From Amycolatopsis rifamycinica (lineage in GTDB: Bacteria; Actinomycetota; Actinomycetes; Mycobacteriales; Pseudonocardiaceae): DNA of 64,000 bases. The notes beneath the pieces were generated by a model, which had not been told where the DNA came from, made no database searches, and saw only the letters and a program-made list of their open reading frames with translations. The position numbers and the translations under genes were made by a program. The DNA is taken from NCBI RefSeq assembly GCF_000695625.1, contig NZ_JMQI01000068.1:203623-267622 (forward strand), written 5' to 3'. Every line of letters starts with the position of its first letter. The stretch's first letter is position 1. Below, one piece after another: positions 41,700-50,680 of the stretch.

Positions 41700-44096
41700 G
41701 TGGCAGACGAAGAGGGACGCGAGGGCGCGGAAACGCTCGAAGCCGAGCCCCAACCGGTCGACGCGACGGCCGCCGAGGTGTGGCCGGACGCCAAGCGGGA
41801 GCTGCCGGCACCGGAGCCGCCTGCCGTGGCCGGGCCTGCGCGGGCCGCCGGGCCCGCGGGCGTGGTGCCGGAGCCGTCCGCGCCCGCTGAGCCGCCTGCC
41901 GTGGCCGGGCTTGCGAGCGTGCTGGGGCCGCCCGCTGAGCCGCCTGTCGTGGCCGGGCTTGCGAGCGTGCTGGGGCCGCCCGCTGAGCCGCCTGTCGTGG
42001 CGGGGCTTGCGAGTGTGCCGGAGCCGTCCGCCCAGCGGCCAGCCGTGGCCGGGGCCGCCGGGCCCGCGGGCGTGGTGCCGGGACCGCCCACGTCCGCCGA
42101 GCCGCCTGTCGTGGCCGGGTCTGTCGAGCCCGCGCCCGCCGAGCATGCGTCGTCCGCCGAGGCGATTGGTGATGTGGCGCCCGAGTGGCCCTCGGCCGCC
42201 GAGCCGCCGGCCGAAACTGGGGCTGGCGCCGAGGCGCCGACCGAAGTCGTGCCGGCGTGGCCTCCGGTGGTTGCCGCGCCGCCGGCCGGCGCTACCGGCG
42301 CCACCGGTGATCTCTTCTCCGATGATCTGCTCGGCGAGCTCCTCGAAACCCCCGCGCCGCCGCCGGCTGCGGAGACTCCGGCTCGGAAGCTGCGCAGGGG
42401 CGTGGCTCTGACCATGATGGCCATCGGGCTCGCCCTCGGCCTCTTCGTCATCCTCTACGCCATCGATCTCGCCGTCAGTGCCGGGGATGTGCCGCGCGGG
42501 GTGACCGTGGCCGGCATCGACGTCGGTGGGCTGAGCCACGCCGAGGCCGAAGCCAAGCTGCGGAAAGAGCTCGAGCCGCGGCTGATCCGGCCCGTCGCCG
42601 TCCACGGCGGGGATGTGCAGGCCGAACTTGTGCCCTCGCAGTCCGGGCTTGGGCTCGACTGGCCGAACACCCTCGGGCTCGCCGGGCACCAGCCGCTCAG
42701 CCCGATCACGCGGATCATGTCCTTCTTCACCAGCCGGGAGGTCGGGGTGGCCACGCGCACCGACCAGAACCGGATCGCGGAAGCCGTCCGCGAGCTGGCC
42801 GAGGGCAAGCTGAACCACCCCGCCACCGAAGGCTCGGTCGGGTTCACCCCAATCGAGGGCAGCGACGGCGGTGTCACCGCCCACCCGATCCTGCCGCGGC
42901 AGGGCCAGCAGCTGACCGATCTGGCCGGCGCCGTGCACACCGTCACCGACCACTGGCTCGACCCCGGCGGGGTCAAGCTGGCCATGGCGATCACGCCCGT
43001 GCGGGCCACCGCCGCCGGGGTGCAGGCCGCCTGTCAGCAGATCGTCGTGCCCGCCGTCGCCAAGCCCGTCGTCGTGCACGGCGAAGGCAAGGACGTTCCG
43101 CTGAAGCCCGTCACGATCGCGTCCGCCTTCCGGTTCGCCGCCGTCGAGGGCGGGGCCGTCGAGGTCCGCATCGACCAGGGCAAACTGCAGGCCGCCCTCA
43201 AGGACCCGCTCGCCGGCACCGAGACCGACGGCAAGGACGCCCAGATCGTCTTCACCGGCGACCAGCCGACGGTCGAGCCCTCCGAGGACGCCCGCAAGGT
43301 GGACTGGGAGAAGACCTTCCTTCCCCTGATCGACGTGCTGAAGAAGACCGACGGGCGCGACCTGCCCGTCGTCTACAGCACGTCGACACCCAGCGTGACC
43401 ACGGACGCCGCCAACGCGCTCGGCATCAAGGAGGTCATCGGCGAGTTCACCACCGGCGGCCTCACCGGCCCGGCCGAGACGAACAACCGGACGCTCGCCG
43501 CCCGCGTCTCCGGCACGATCGTCAAGCCCGGCGAGACGTTCAGCCTCGGCGCCCGCTCCGGCCCGCGCACCGCGGGCAGCGGTTACGTGCCCGCCCCGGT
43601 CGACGAGGACGGCACCGGCCCGGAAGTGGTCGGCGGCGGCGTCTCCCAGCTGGCGTCCACTTTGTACAACGCCGCCTACCTCGCCGGCCTGGCCGACGCC
43701 GGCCACCTGGAGCACGACCGGTACCTCGACCGCTACCCCGCCGGCCGCGACGCCAAGGCCGTCAACGCCGACGGCAGCCCGGCCGAGCTCAAGCTGACCA
43801 ACGACGCCGCGACCGGCGTCGCCATCCAGGCCTCCGTCTCCGGCGGCTCGGTGACCGTCCGGATCTGGGGTACCCGCCACTTCCGCGTCGAGGGCCAGAC
43901 CGGCGCGCAGACGCCCGGCGAGCCGCCACCGATCCAGTTCGGCTCGGGTGGTGCCGGCTCGTGCCGGCCCTCGATCGGTTCGTCCGGCTTCAGCGTCACC
44001 GACACGCGCGTGCTCTACGACCTCACGAGCGGCGCCGAGCTCCGGCGGACGTCGCACACGGCGACCTACGGTCCGCGCCCGACCGTGCTCTGTTGA
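41700..44096 (+). CDS. VanW family membrane-anchored protein with PG-binding-4 domains
   Basis: 798 residues from GTG. Residues 1-225 are a Pro/Ala/Glu-rich, disordered cytoplasmic region containing tandem EPPVVAGLASVLGPPA repeats. One transmembrane helix (about 234-258) is followed by two extracellular YoaR/PG-binding-4-like domains (GVTVAGIDVGGLSHAEAEAKL) and a C-terminal VanW domain (RVSGTIVKPGETFSLGARSGPR; EVVGGGVSQLASTLYNAAYLAGL). Likely works at the cell wall, perhaps sensing or modifying peptidoglycan. Confidence 0.85.
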   Translation: MADEEGREGAETLEAEPQPVDATAAEVWPDAKRELPAPEPPAVAGPARAAGPAGVVPEPSAPAEPPAVAGLASVLGPPAEPPVVAGLASVLGPPAEPPVVAGLASVPEPSAQRPAVAGAAGPAGVVPGPPTSAEPPVVAGSVEPAPAEHASSAEAIGDVAPEWPSAAEPPAETGAGAEAPTEVVPAWPPVVAAPPAGATGATGDLFSDDLLGELLETPAPPPAAETPARKLRRGVALTMMAIGLALGLFVILYAIDLAVSAGDVPRGVTVAGIDVGGLSHAEAEAKLRKELEPRLIRPVAVHGGDVQAELVPSQSGLGLDWPNTLGLAGHQPLSPITRIMSFFTSREVGVATRTDQNRIAEAVRELAEGKLNHPATEGSVGFTPIEGSDGGVTAHPILPRQGQQLTDLAGAVHTVTDHWLDPGGVKLAMAITPVRATAAGVQAACQQIVVPAVAKPVVVHGEGKDVPLKPVTIASAFRFAAVEGGAVEVRIDQGKLQAALKDPLAGTETDGKDAQIVFTGDQPTVEPSEDARKVDWEKTFLPLIDVLKKTDGRDLPVVYSTSTPSVTTDAANALGIKEVIGEFTTGGLTGPAETNNRTLAARVSGTIVKPGETFSLGARSGPRTAGSGYVPAPVDEDGTGPEVVGGGVSQLASTLYNAAYLAGLADAGHLEHDRYLDRYPAGRDAKAVNADGSPAELKLTNDAATGVAIQASVSGGSVTVRIWGTRHFRVEGQTGAQTPGEPPPIQFGSGGAGSCRPSIGSSGFSVTDTRVLYDLTSGAELRRTSHTATYGPRPTVLC
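41889..42032 (+). repeat. Three in-frame 48-bp tandem repeats
   Basis: Units at 41889-41936, 41937-41984 and 41985-42032, each encoding about EPPVVAGLASVLGPPA; the first two differ at one base, the third at several. Degenerate further copies flank them. Length variation between strains is likely. Confidence 0.85.
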
Positions 44097-44100
44097 GTTG

Positions 44101-44808
44101 TCAGCGAAGGACCATGCACCCCGCCTCCTCGAAGTCACGCAGCCACGCCGGCTCCCGCAGCCGCTTGTTCCACCGCAGATCCAGTTTGTCCAGTTTGGAC
44201 AGCTGAGCCAGCGAATCCGGCAACGTCGTCAACAAGTTCTCGCGCAGGTCGAGCTGACGCAGCTCACTCAGCAGGCCGATCGACGACGGCAGCGACGTCA
44301 GCCGGTTGCCCCGCAGGTGCAGCTCCCGCAACGCGCTCAGTGCCCCGATCGACTCGGGCAGCGCGGTCAGCTCGTTGCGGTACAGCCGGAGTTCGCGCAG
44401 CGCCGCGAACCCCGACAGGTCCGGTGGCAACGACGTGAGCCGGTTGTCCGTGCACCCCAGGTACCGCAGCTTGCCCAGCCGGCACCAGGCGGCCGGGAAC
44501 TTCGTCAGCCGGTTGTCGCTGATGTACAGGTACTCGGTGAGCCCGGCCAGTTCGCCCAGTTCGTCCGGCAGCGAGTCGAACCGGTTGTGGGCCAGGTCGA
44601 GCGTGTGCAGTGACGTCAGCGCCGAGATCCCCGGCGGCAGCGTGGAAATCCGGTTCGCCGCCAGGTTCAGCACGCGCAGCCCGGTCAGCGACCACAGCGA
44701 CCCGGGCACGTCCGAGATCGAGTTCTTGTACAGGTCGAGCCGCGTGACGCCGGACGGCAGCGAGGGCACCGACGTCAGCCCCTGGTCGCTCAGATCGAGT
44801 GACGTCAC
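44101..44808 (-). CDS. Leucine-rich repeat protein
   Basis: 235 residues consisting of about nine 23-residue LRRs of the pattern LxxLxLxxNxLxxLPxxIgxL (LRVLNLAANRISTLPPGISAL; LRELHLRGNRLTSLPSSIGLL), with a short C-terminal cap (LRDFEEAGCMVLR). No signal peptide or kinase domain. Such ROCO-free soluble LRR proteins are uncommon in actinobacteria and probably bind a partner protein. The GTG overlaps the stop of the XRE regulator (GTGA), so both are made together. Confidence 0.85.
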   Translation of the reverse strand: MTSLDLSDQGLTSVPSLPSGVTRLDLYKNSISDVPGSLWSLTGLRVLNLAANRISTLPPGISALTSLHTLDLAHNRFDSLPDELGELAGLTEYLYISDNRLTKFPAAWCRLGKLRYLGCTDNRLTSLPPDLSGFAALRELRLYRNELTALPESIGALSALRELHLRGNRLTSLPSSIGLLSELRQLDLRENLLTTLPDSLAQLSKLDKLDLRWNKRLREPAWLRDFEEAGCMVLR

Positions 44809-45647
44809 GACCCCTCCAGCCGAGTGCGGGGCAGCGACGCCCACGTCGACGCGTCGTCCGGGGTGGACACCTGGATCCGCAGCCCCGGCGCCTCCGAGAC
44901 CGCCAGCTCGGTCAGCCGGAAGCGCATCCGGCCCGCCCGCGGGTGCTCGAACTCCCGCAGCCGCGGCCGCGGTTCCGCCACCTCGTGCCGCGCCCACAGC
45001 CCGGCGAACTCGGGGCTCAGCGCGGACAGCCGCCGGATGTCCTCTTCCCAGGACGGATCACCGATGTGCCTGCCGTATTCGGCGCGCATCCGCGCGACCA
45101 TGTGGGGCACCTCCTCGTCGTAGTTCAGCAGGAACCCCCGCGCGTTGGGCTCCGTCACGCAGCACCACAGCAGGTTCTTGTGCAGGCACGGCAGGCTGTG
45201 CCACTCCCGGAACAGGTCCTCGTGCGCCGCGTTCGACACCAGCACGTCGAACCGGCCGTTGACGACCGTGGCGGGCAGCGGATCGAGCGCGCGCAGCACC
45301 TCGCGCACCGCGTCCGGCACCACCTCGGCCGACGACGGCAGCCGCGACGGTGTCAGCTCCGCCAGCCGGTACAGGTGCTCCCGCTCGGGGTGGTCCATCC
45401 GCAGGGTGCGCGCCACCGCGTCGAGCACCTGCGCGCTCGCGTTGATCGGCCGCCCCTGCTCCAGCCACGTGTACCAGGTGACGCCGACGCCGGCGAGCAG
45501 CGCGACCTCCTCCCGCCGCAACCCGCTCGTGCGACGGCGGACGCCGGGCGGCAGCCCGACCTCCTCCGGGCCGATCCGCGCGCGGCACGCCTTGAGGAAC
45601 TGGCCGAGCTCCTCCCGGCGGCTGGTGTGGACCTGCGTTGACGTCAT
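44805..45647 (-). CDS. XRE family regulator with MmyB-like ligand domain
   Basis: 280 residues. HTH: TSGLRREEVALLAGVGVTWYTWLEQGRPINAS, then the MmyB-like PAS-type domain (DPLPATVVNGRFDVLVSNAAHEDLF; LLWCCVTEPNARGFLLNYDEEV; ELAVSEAPGLRIQVSTPDDAS), which binds fatty acids in known structures. Diverges from an MFS exporter 111 bp away; this regulator/exporter pairing is common and suggests control of the exporter. CACCAT lies 7 nt before ATG 45647. Confidence 0.87.
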   Translation of the reverse strand: MTSTQVHTSRREELGQFLKACRARIGPEEVGLPPGVRRRTSGLRREEVALLAGVGVTWYTWLEQGRPINASAQVLDAVARTLRMDHPEREHLYRLAELTPSRLPSSAEVVPDAVREVLRALDPLPATVVNGRFDVLVSNAAHEDLFREWHSLPCLHKNLLWCCVTEPNARGFLLNYDEEVPHMVARMRAEYGRHIGDPSWEEDIRRLSALSPEFAGLWARHEVAEPRPRLREFEHPRAGRMRFRLTELAVSEAPGLRIQVSTPDDASTWASLPRTRLEGS

Positions 45648-45758
45648 GCGGACCATGGTGCCCGAGGGGTCCGACAATTTCGGGCCAAGCAGGTGCTGCC
45701 GGTACCAGCATCCCCAGGCTCTCTCCGCCCACGGCGGAAGAACTCCAAGGTCAGCAGC

Positions 45759-47162
45759 ATGACTCTGACCACCTCTGCCCCGGCCATCCCGGACCGGGCC
45801 GCGCGGCCGTGGTTGATGCTGGCCGTCCTGCTGCTCGGCCAGTTCATGGCGCTGCTCGACGTCACCGTCGTCAACGTCGCCATGACCGACATCCGCACCG
45901 ACCTGCACGCGTCCGGCGCCGCGCTGCAGCTCGTCGTCTCCGGCTACACCGTGGGCTACGCGATGCTCCTGATCACCGGCGCCCGCCTCGGCGAGCTCTT
46001 CGGGCGGCGACGGCTGTTCGTCACCGGCGTCTTCGTCTTCACGGCCTGCTCGCTGCTCTGCGGGTTCGCGCCGGACCCGGCCACGCTGATCGTCGCGCGG
46101 ATCGCACAGGGCGCCGGGGCCGCGCTGATGATGCCGCAGGTCATCAGCGTCATCCAGGCGCAGTTCAGCGGTCCCGCGCGGGCCAAGGCGCTCAGCGCGT
46201 ACACCGCGGTCATCTCGGTCGCGTTCGTGTCCGGCCAGGTCCTCGGCGGGGTGCTGGTCGGTGCCGACCTCTTCGGGGCGGGCTGGCGGCCGATCTTCCT
46301 GGTCAACGTGCCGATCGGGGTGCTCGTGGCCGTGCTCGCCCTGCGTCTGGTCCCCGGCGTCGCGGCGAAGGCGGGCCGCCGGCTCGACCTCGCCGGCCTC
46401 GCGCTCGCCGTCCCCGCGGTGGTGCTCGTGGTGCTGCCGCTGGTCCTCGGGCACGAAACCGGCTGGCCGCTGTGGACGTTCGTTTCGCTCGGCGCCGGCG
46501 TGCTGCTGGCGGTGCTGTTCGTGGCCGTGGAACGCCGGGTGCAGGATCCGCTCGTCAACCTCGGTGTCCTCAGGATCCGCGGTGTCGCACCGGGACTGGC
46601 CGCGCTGGCCACCGGCGTGGCGTCCTACGGCGGGTTCCTGTTCTGCGTGGCGTTGCACCTGCAGACCGGCCTCGGGGAGACGGCGTTGGCCGCGGGGCTC
46701 GGCATGGCGCCCGGCGGTGTCGTCTTCGGCCTGTGCGGGTTCTTCTGGCAGAGGCTCCCTGCTCGTGTCCACGCGGCTCTGACGCCGTGCGGCTACGCCG
46801 GGTCGGCGATCGCCTACGCACTTCTGGCTTTCAGCCTCAAGGACGGCGGAAACGGCGGAGCGTTGTTCTTCGCCGCGCTCGTGCTGTTCGGTTTCTCCAT
46901 GGGCCCGGCGTTCGGGTCCTTGATGGCCCAAGCGCTCACGCACGTTCCGCTGGAACGGGCCGCGGACGCCAGCGGCCTGCTCACGACGACGTTGCAGCTG
47001 GGCCAGGTCATCGGCGTGGCGACGTTCGGGAGTCTTTTCCTGGCGTTCGCCGCGGGTTCGTCCGCGCACGCCATCGCCACGACCATGACGTGGGCCGCGG
47101 TGCTGCTGCTGGTAGGCGCCGGGTTCGCGGTCGCGCTCGCGCGCGCTTCGACCACGAGGTAG
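45759..47162 (+). CDS. MFS transporter, DHA2 (14-helix) drug exporter family
   Basis: 467 residues, about 14 transmembrane helices. Family motifs: LDVTVVNVAMTDIRTDL in helix 1, RLGELFGRRRLFVTGVFVFT in loop 2-3 and GPARAKALSAYTAVISVAFVSGQVLGGVL in motif C. Proton-driven export of small molecules, probably drugs or a metabolite. It is opposite the MmyB-like regulator. A strong hairpin ends the transcript at 47173. Confidence 0.88.
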   Translation: MTLTTSAPAIPDRAARPWLMLAVLLLGQFMALLDVTVVNVAMTDIRTDLHASGAALQLVVSGYTVGYAMLLITGARLGELFGRRRLFVTGVFVFTACSLLCGFAPDPATLIVARIAQGAGAALMMPQVISVIQAQFSGPARAKALSAYTAVISVAFVSGQVLGGVLVGADLFGAGWRPIFLVNVPIGVLVAVLALRLVPGVAAKAGRRLDLAGLALAVPAVVLVVLPLVLGHETGWPLWTFVSLGAGVLLAVLFVAVERRVQDPLVNLGVLRIRGVAPGLAALATGVASYGGFLFCVALHLQTGLGETALAAGLGMAPGGVVFGLCGFFWQRLPARVHAALTPCGYAGSAIAYALLAFSLKDGGNGGALFFAALVLFGFSMGPAFGSLMAQALTHVPLERAADASGLLTTTLQLGQVIGVATFGSLFLAFAAGSSAHAIATTMTWAAVLLLVGAGFAVALARASTTR

Positions 47163-47172
47163 GCACGGAAAA

Positions 47173-47208
47173 GCCCGGCCGGCTCACCCGAAGGTGAACC
47201 GGCCGGGC
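47173..47208. terminator. Bidirectional hairpin between MFS exporter and GlsB-like gene
   Basis: Sixteen-bp stem (47173-47188 with 47193-47208, one G-U pair) and a CGAA tetraloop, located between convergent genes. Confidence 0.85.
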
Positions 47209-47223
47209 CGTCAACCGGAAGCG

Positions 47224-47499
47224 TTACCGGGTTACCCCTCGACGGCCGTAGGCCGCCGCGGCGATGCTGACACCGATCGCGGCCAGCACGACCTGGGTGA
47301 GGATCTCCAGCCAGTCGATACCGTTCGTGTCGGCGTAGCCCAGCCCACGCGCGATGGCCGTGCCGATGAACGCGGCGATGATACCGATCAGAATCGTCAG
47401 CCAGATCGGGATGTTCTGCTTGCCGGGAGCGACCAGCCGGCCCAAAACGCCGATGATCAACCCGACGATGATGGCACTGATGATGCCGGCGACAGTCAT
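47224..47499 (-). CDS. GlsB/YeaQ/YmgE family small membrane protein
   Basis: 91 residues with three transmembrane helices: GIISAIIVGLIIGVLGRLVAPGKQ, PIWLTILIGIIAAFIGTAIARGLG and ILTQVVLAAIGVSIAAAAYG. The GRLVAPGKQ-NIPIW linkage is diagnostic for this stress-associated family; molecular role unknown. GAGGAGAAG precedes the ATG. Confidence 0.9.
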   Translation of the reverse strand: MTVAGIISAIIVGLIIGVLGRLVAPGKQNIPIWLTILIGIIAAFIGTAIARGLGYADTNGIDWLEILTQVVLAAIGVSIAAAAYGRRGVTR

Positions 47500-47581
47500 C
47501 GCTTCTCCTCTCGGTGCGGGTCCGGCCACTCGGATCCCGCGAACTCGAAGACGGAATTCCCCGACGATCGCGCCCCGAAAC

Positions 47582-47619
47582 CCGAAGGACCCCTTCCCGG
47601 CCGGGAAGGGGTCCTTCGG
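47582..47619. terminator. Perfect 38-bp palindrome after the FadE5-like gene
   Basis: Two 19-nt halves, CCGAAGGACCCCTTCCCGG and its exact complement, meet without a loop. It is 13 nt past the acyl-CoA dehydrogenase stop and upstream of the GlsB-like promoter. Confidence 0.85.
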
Positions 47620-47632
47620 CGGAACACATTGA

Positions 47633-49468
47633 TCAGAACGCGGCTTCGTCGAGCTCCATGAGCGCGTTGTCCGCGGCCTCCACGATGGCGCGGCGGGCGG
47701 TCAGCTCCGGCAGCACCTGCTTCGCGAAGAACGAAGCCGAGGCGATCTTGCCCTCGTAGAACGGGACGTCCTTGGCGGACGCGCCGGCGTCGAGCTTGCC
47801 GATCGCGACCTCGGCGTGCTTGAGCAGCTGCCAGCCGATGAGCAGGTCACCGACCGACATCAGCAGGCGGACCGTGTGCTGGCCGACCTTGTTGATGCTC
47901 TGCGGGTCCTCCTGGGACGCCGTCAGGTAGCCGATCAGCGAGCCGAGCATGCCCTGGGTGTCCTCGAGGGCCTGCTTGAGCAGCGCCCGCTCGTTCTTGA
48001 GCCGGCCGTTGCCCGCCTCGGACTCGATGAACTTGGTGATCTCCCCGGCCACGTACGCGAGCGACTGGCCCTTGTCGCGGACGATCTTCCGGAAGAAGAA
48101 GTCCAGCGACTGGATGGCCGTGGTGCCCTCGTACAGCGAGTCGATCTTGGCGTCGCGGATGTACTGCTCGATCGGGTAGTCCTGCAGGAAGCCGGACCCG
48201 CCCAGGGTCTGCAGCGACTGCACGAGCTGCTCGGTGGCGCGCTCGGAGCCGACGCCCTTGACGATCGGCAGCAGCAGGTCGTTGACGCCGTGGGCGAGCT
48301 TCTGGTCGCCTTCGCCGGTCCACAGTTGGTCCTGGAACGACGCGGTGTACAGGTAGACCGCACGGAGGCCCTCGGCGTACGCCTTCTGGAGCATCAGCGA
48401 GCGCCGGACGTCCGGGTGGTGCGTGATGGTGACGCGCGGGGCGGTCTTGTTCAGCATGTTCGGCAGGTCGGCGCCCTGGACGCGCTCCTTGGCGTACTCG
48501 AGCGCGTTGAGGTAACCGGTCGACAGCGTCGCGATGGCCTTCGTGCCGACCATCATCCGGGCGTACTCGATGACCTGGAACATCTGCGCGATGCCGTCGT
48601 GCACCTCGCCGAGCAGCCAGCCCTTGGCCGGGGTGCCGTGCTGGCCGAAGGTCAGCTCGCACGTCGTCGAGGCCTTGATGCCCATCTTGTGCTCGACGTT
48701 CGTGACGAAGGCGCCGTTGCGCTCGCCCAGCTCACCGGTCTTGGAGTCGAAGTGGAACTTCGGCACGAGGAACAGCGACAGGCCCTTCGTGCCCGGCTTG
48801 GTCTCGATGCCGGGCCTCTCGGGGCGAGCGAGCACCAGGTGCATGATGTTTTCGCTCATGTCGTGCTCGGCCGAGGTGATGAACCGCTTCACCCCGTCGA
48901 TGTGCCAGGAGCCGTCCTCCTGCTTGGTGGCCTTGGTGCGGCCCGCGCCGACGTCGGAGCCGGCGTCCGGCTCGGTCAGCACCATGGTGGCGCCCCACTG
49001 CCGGTCGATCATGAGCTGGGCCCAGTGCTTCTGCTCTTCGGTGCCGTTCTTGTTCACGATCATCGCGAAGTTCGGGCCCGCCATGTACATGAACAGCGGG
49101 GCGTTCGCGCCGAGGATGAGCTCGGACGCCGCCCACTGCACGGTCGGGGGCAGACCGAAGCCGCCGAGGTCGTTGGTCAGGCCGAGGCGCCACCACTCGC
49201 CGTCGAGGAGCTGCTTGTAGCTCTTCTTGAACGACTCCGGGATCTTGACGCTGAACGTCTTCGGGTCGTACACGGGCGGGTTGCGGTCGGCGTCGGCGAA
49301 GGACTCGGCGAGCGGGCCGGTCGCGAGCTTGTTCAGCTCGGACAGCACGCCGCGGGCGGTCTCTTCGTCGGATTCGGCGAGCACACCCTTGCCCAGGCGC
49401 TCCTGCACGCCGAGTACCTCGAAGAGGTTGAACTCCAGGTCTCGGACGTTGCTCTTGTAGTGGCCCAT
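47633..49468 (-). CDS. Acyl-CoA dehydrogenase, FadE5-like
   Basis: 611 residues, the long ACAD form. FAD-binding strand MVLTEPDAGSDVGAG (162-176), catalytic Glu447 in SLYEGTTAIQ, and the C-terminal extension (ALLKQALEDTQGMLGSLIGYLTASQED...) typical of FadE5. Length and catalytic position agree with mycobacterial FadE5, a broad-chain-length enzyme making trans-2-enoyl-CoA. In mycobacteria it is next to fadA2; here it is 34 kb away but shares the same promoter palindrome (49516-49553). GGAG lies 7 nt before the ATG. Confidence 0.9.
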   Translation of the reverse strand: MGHYKSNVRDLEFNLFEVLGVQERLGKGVLAESDEETARGVLSELNKLATGPLAESFADADRNPPVYDPKTFSVKIPESFKKSYKQLLDGEWWRLGLTNDLGGFGLPPTVQWAASELILGANAPLFMYMAGPNFAMIVNKNGTEEQKHWAQLMIDRQWGATMVLTEPDAGSDVGAGRTKATKQEDGSWHIDGVKRFITSAEHDMSENIMHLVLARPERPGIETKPGTKGLSLFLVPKFHFDSKTGELGERNGAFVTNVEHKMGIKASTTCELTFGQHGTPAKGWLLGEVHDGIAQMFQVIEYARMMVGTKAIATLSTGYLNALEYAKERVQGADLPNMLNKTAPRVTITHHPDVRRSLMLQKAYAEGLRAVYLYTASFQDQLWTGEGDQKLAHGVNDLLLPIVKGVGSERATEQLVQSLQTLGGSGFLQDYPIEQYIRDAKIDSLYEGTTAIQSLDFFFRKIVRDKGQSLAYVAGEITKFIESEAGNGRLKNERALLKQALEDTQGMLGSLIGYLTASQEDPQSINKVGQHTVRLLMSVGDLLIGWQLLKHAEVAIGKLDAGASAKDVPFYEGKIASASFFAKQVLPELTARRAIVEAADNALMELDEAAF

Positions 49469-49515
49469 GTCGTCACTCCAATGTGTTCGGCTCCCCGGCC
49501 GGGCACATGTTCGCC

Positions 49516-49553
49516 TTACTCGCCGGTAACTTCAGGATATTACTTGCGGGTAA
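49516..49553 (-). promoter_or_regulatory. Two TTACT-N4-GGTAA operators upstream of the FadE5-like gene
   Basis: TTACTCGCCGGTAA (49516-49529) and TTACTTGCGGGTAA (49540-49553), 24 bp start to start. They match the core of the palindromes at 12831-12844 and 15790-15803, so one TetR probably controls all. Confidence 0.75.
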
Positions 49554-49627
49554 CTGGAGCAAGCAGATCCGCACTTCCGAGTATCGGAAATTCCCCTGAA
49601 TGTTGCCTTCGGCCTGGGGATCGGGCG

Positions 49628-50413
49628 TCAGCGGTGGCCCGGGATCACCGTTGTGTCCGCCGTCACCGGGACGTAGCCGTCCTCGGGGCGGGCGATGAGG
49701 ATCCCGCTGCGGAAGGCGATCGTCACCGCGTGTGTCCGGTCCCGGGCGGACAGCTTGCGCAGGATGCTCTTCACGTGGGTCCGGACGGTCTCGACGGACA
49801 GGAACAGCAGCTTCGCGATCGCCGAGTTCTCGAGTCCTTCGGCGACCAGCTGGAGCACCTGGTATTCGCGCCTGGACAGCGGCATCGCGCCGCGTGGCGC
49901 CGGTGGGCTGTCGTGGGCGAGGTCGCCCTTCGAGGCAGCCGCGCGCTTCGGCCGGGCGGTCAGCGCGGCCAGGGCTGGGTCGATGTAACGGCGTTCGCTG
50001 TGCGCGCGCCGGATCGCTTCGGCGAGCCGGCGTGAATCGATCGACCGCGGCACGATGGCGTGCGCGCCGGCGGCGATCGCGGCCGCCAGGTACTGCTGGG
50101 TGCGATTCGGGTCACGGATCAGGATGACGAGGATGAGCGCGGGGTCGCCGGCGTTGAGCAGCTTGGTCAGGTGGCAGTTCGGGTCGAGCGCCGAGTCCAG
50201 GATGACGACGTCCGGTTTGACCTGTTCGCACAGCTGCAGGGCGGCGTGGTGGCTGGCGGCCTGGCCGGCCCAGTGCAGGCCCTGGTTGCGGTGCACGAGC
50301 GCGGCGAGGCCGTCGCGGAAGATCGGCACGGGATCGACGACCGCCACGCCGAGGCTGCGCCCGCCGGCCGCGGGCGGGCCGGTGGGCCTGCGGGTGGGCT
50401 CGATGCCGTGCAT
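49628..50413 (-). CDS. LuxR-type response regulator
   Basis: 261 residues. N-terminal receiver-like domain (VAVVDPVPIFRDGLAALV; DVVILDSALD with the possible phospho-Asp; LVILIRD; GAHAIVPRS) and a C-terminal LuxR HTH (PLSRREYQVLQLVAEGLENSAIAKLLFLSVETVRTHVKSILRKL). No sensor kinase is adjacent, so it is an orphan and may be atypical. ATG 50413 has GGAGG upstream. Confidence 0.85.
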   Translation of the reverse strand: MHGIEPTRRPTGPPAAGGRSLGVAVVDPVPIFRDGLAALVHRNQGLHWAGQAASHHAALQLCEQVKPDVVILDSALDPNCHLTKLLNAGDPALILVILIRDPNRTQQYLAAAIAAGAHAIVPRSIDSRRLAEAIRRAHSERRYIDPALAALTARPKRAAASKGDLAHDSPPAPRGAMPLSRREYQVLQLVAEGLENSAIAKLLFLSVETVRTHVKSILRKLSARDRTHAVTIAFRSGILIARPEDGYVPVTADTTVIPGHR

Positions 50414-50680
50414 CGCGGGCCTCCGTCTCTGCGCCGTCGCTCCCCGGGGCACCGGACGTCTCCGGCGCCGTCCGGTCGCCCTGCTCGGACCGGTGGAAGC
50501 AACTCCTCCTGCTTGGTACGAGTCGCGATTGCGCAGCTCATGACGCCAAATCCCCCTCATGGCCCAATCCGCCGGTCACAGCAAACTTTCAGTAGAACTC
50601 GATCTTGGAGAACTGGCTCGGGCGGGCGGGTGAGGACCTGATGGGGCAGTCGGCGCTACTGAGGGTGGCTCGCAGCCCGT

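Noticed and set aside
45647..47069. Upstream extension of the MmyB-type regulator frame opposite the MFS exporter
   Set aside because: Antisense to a clear 14-helix transporter; the regulator family starts near 45647.
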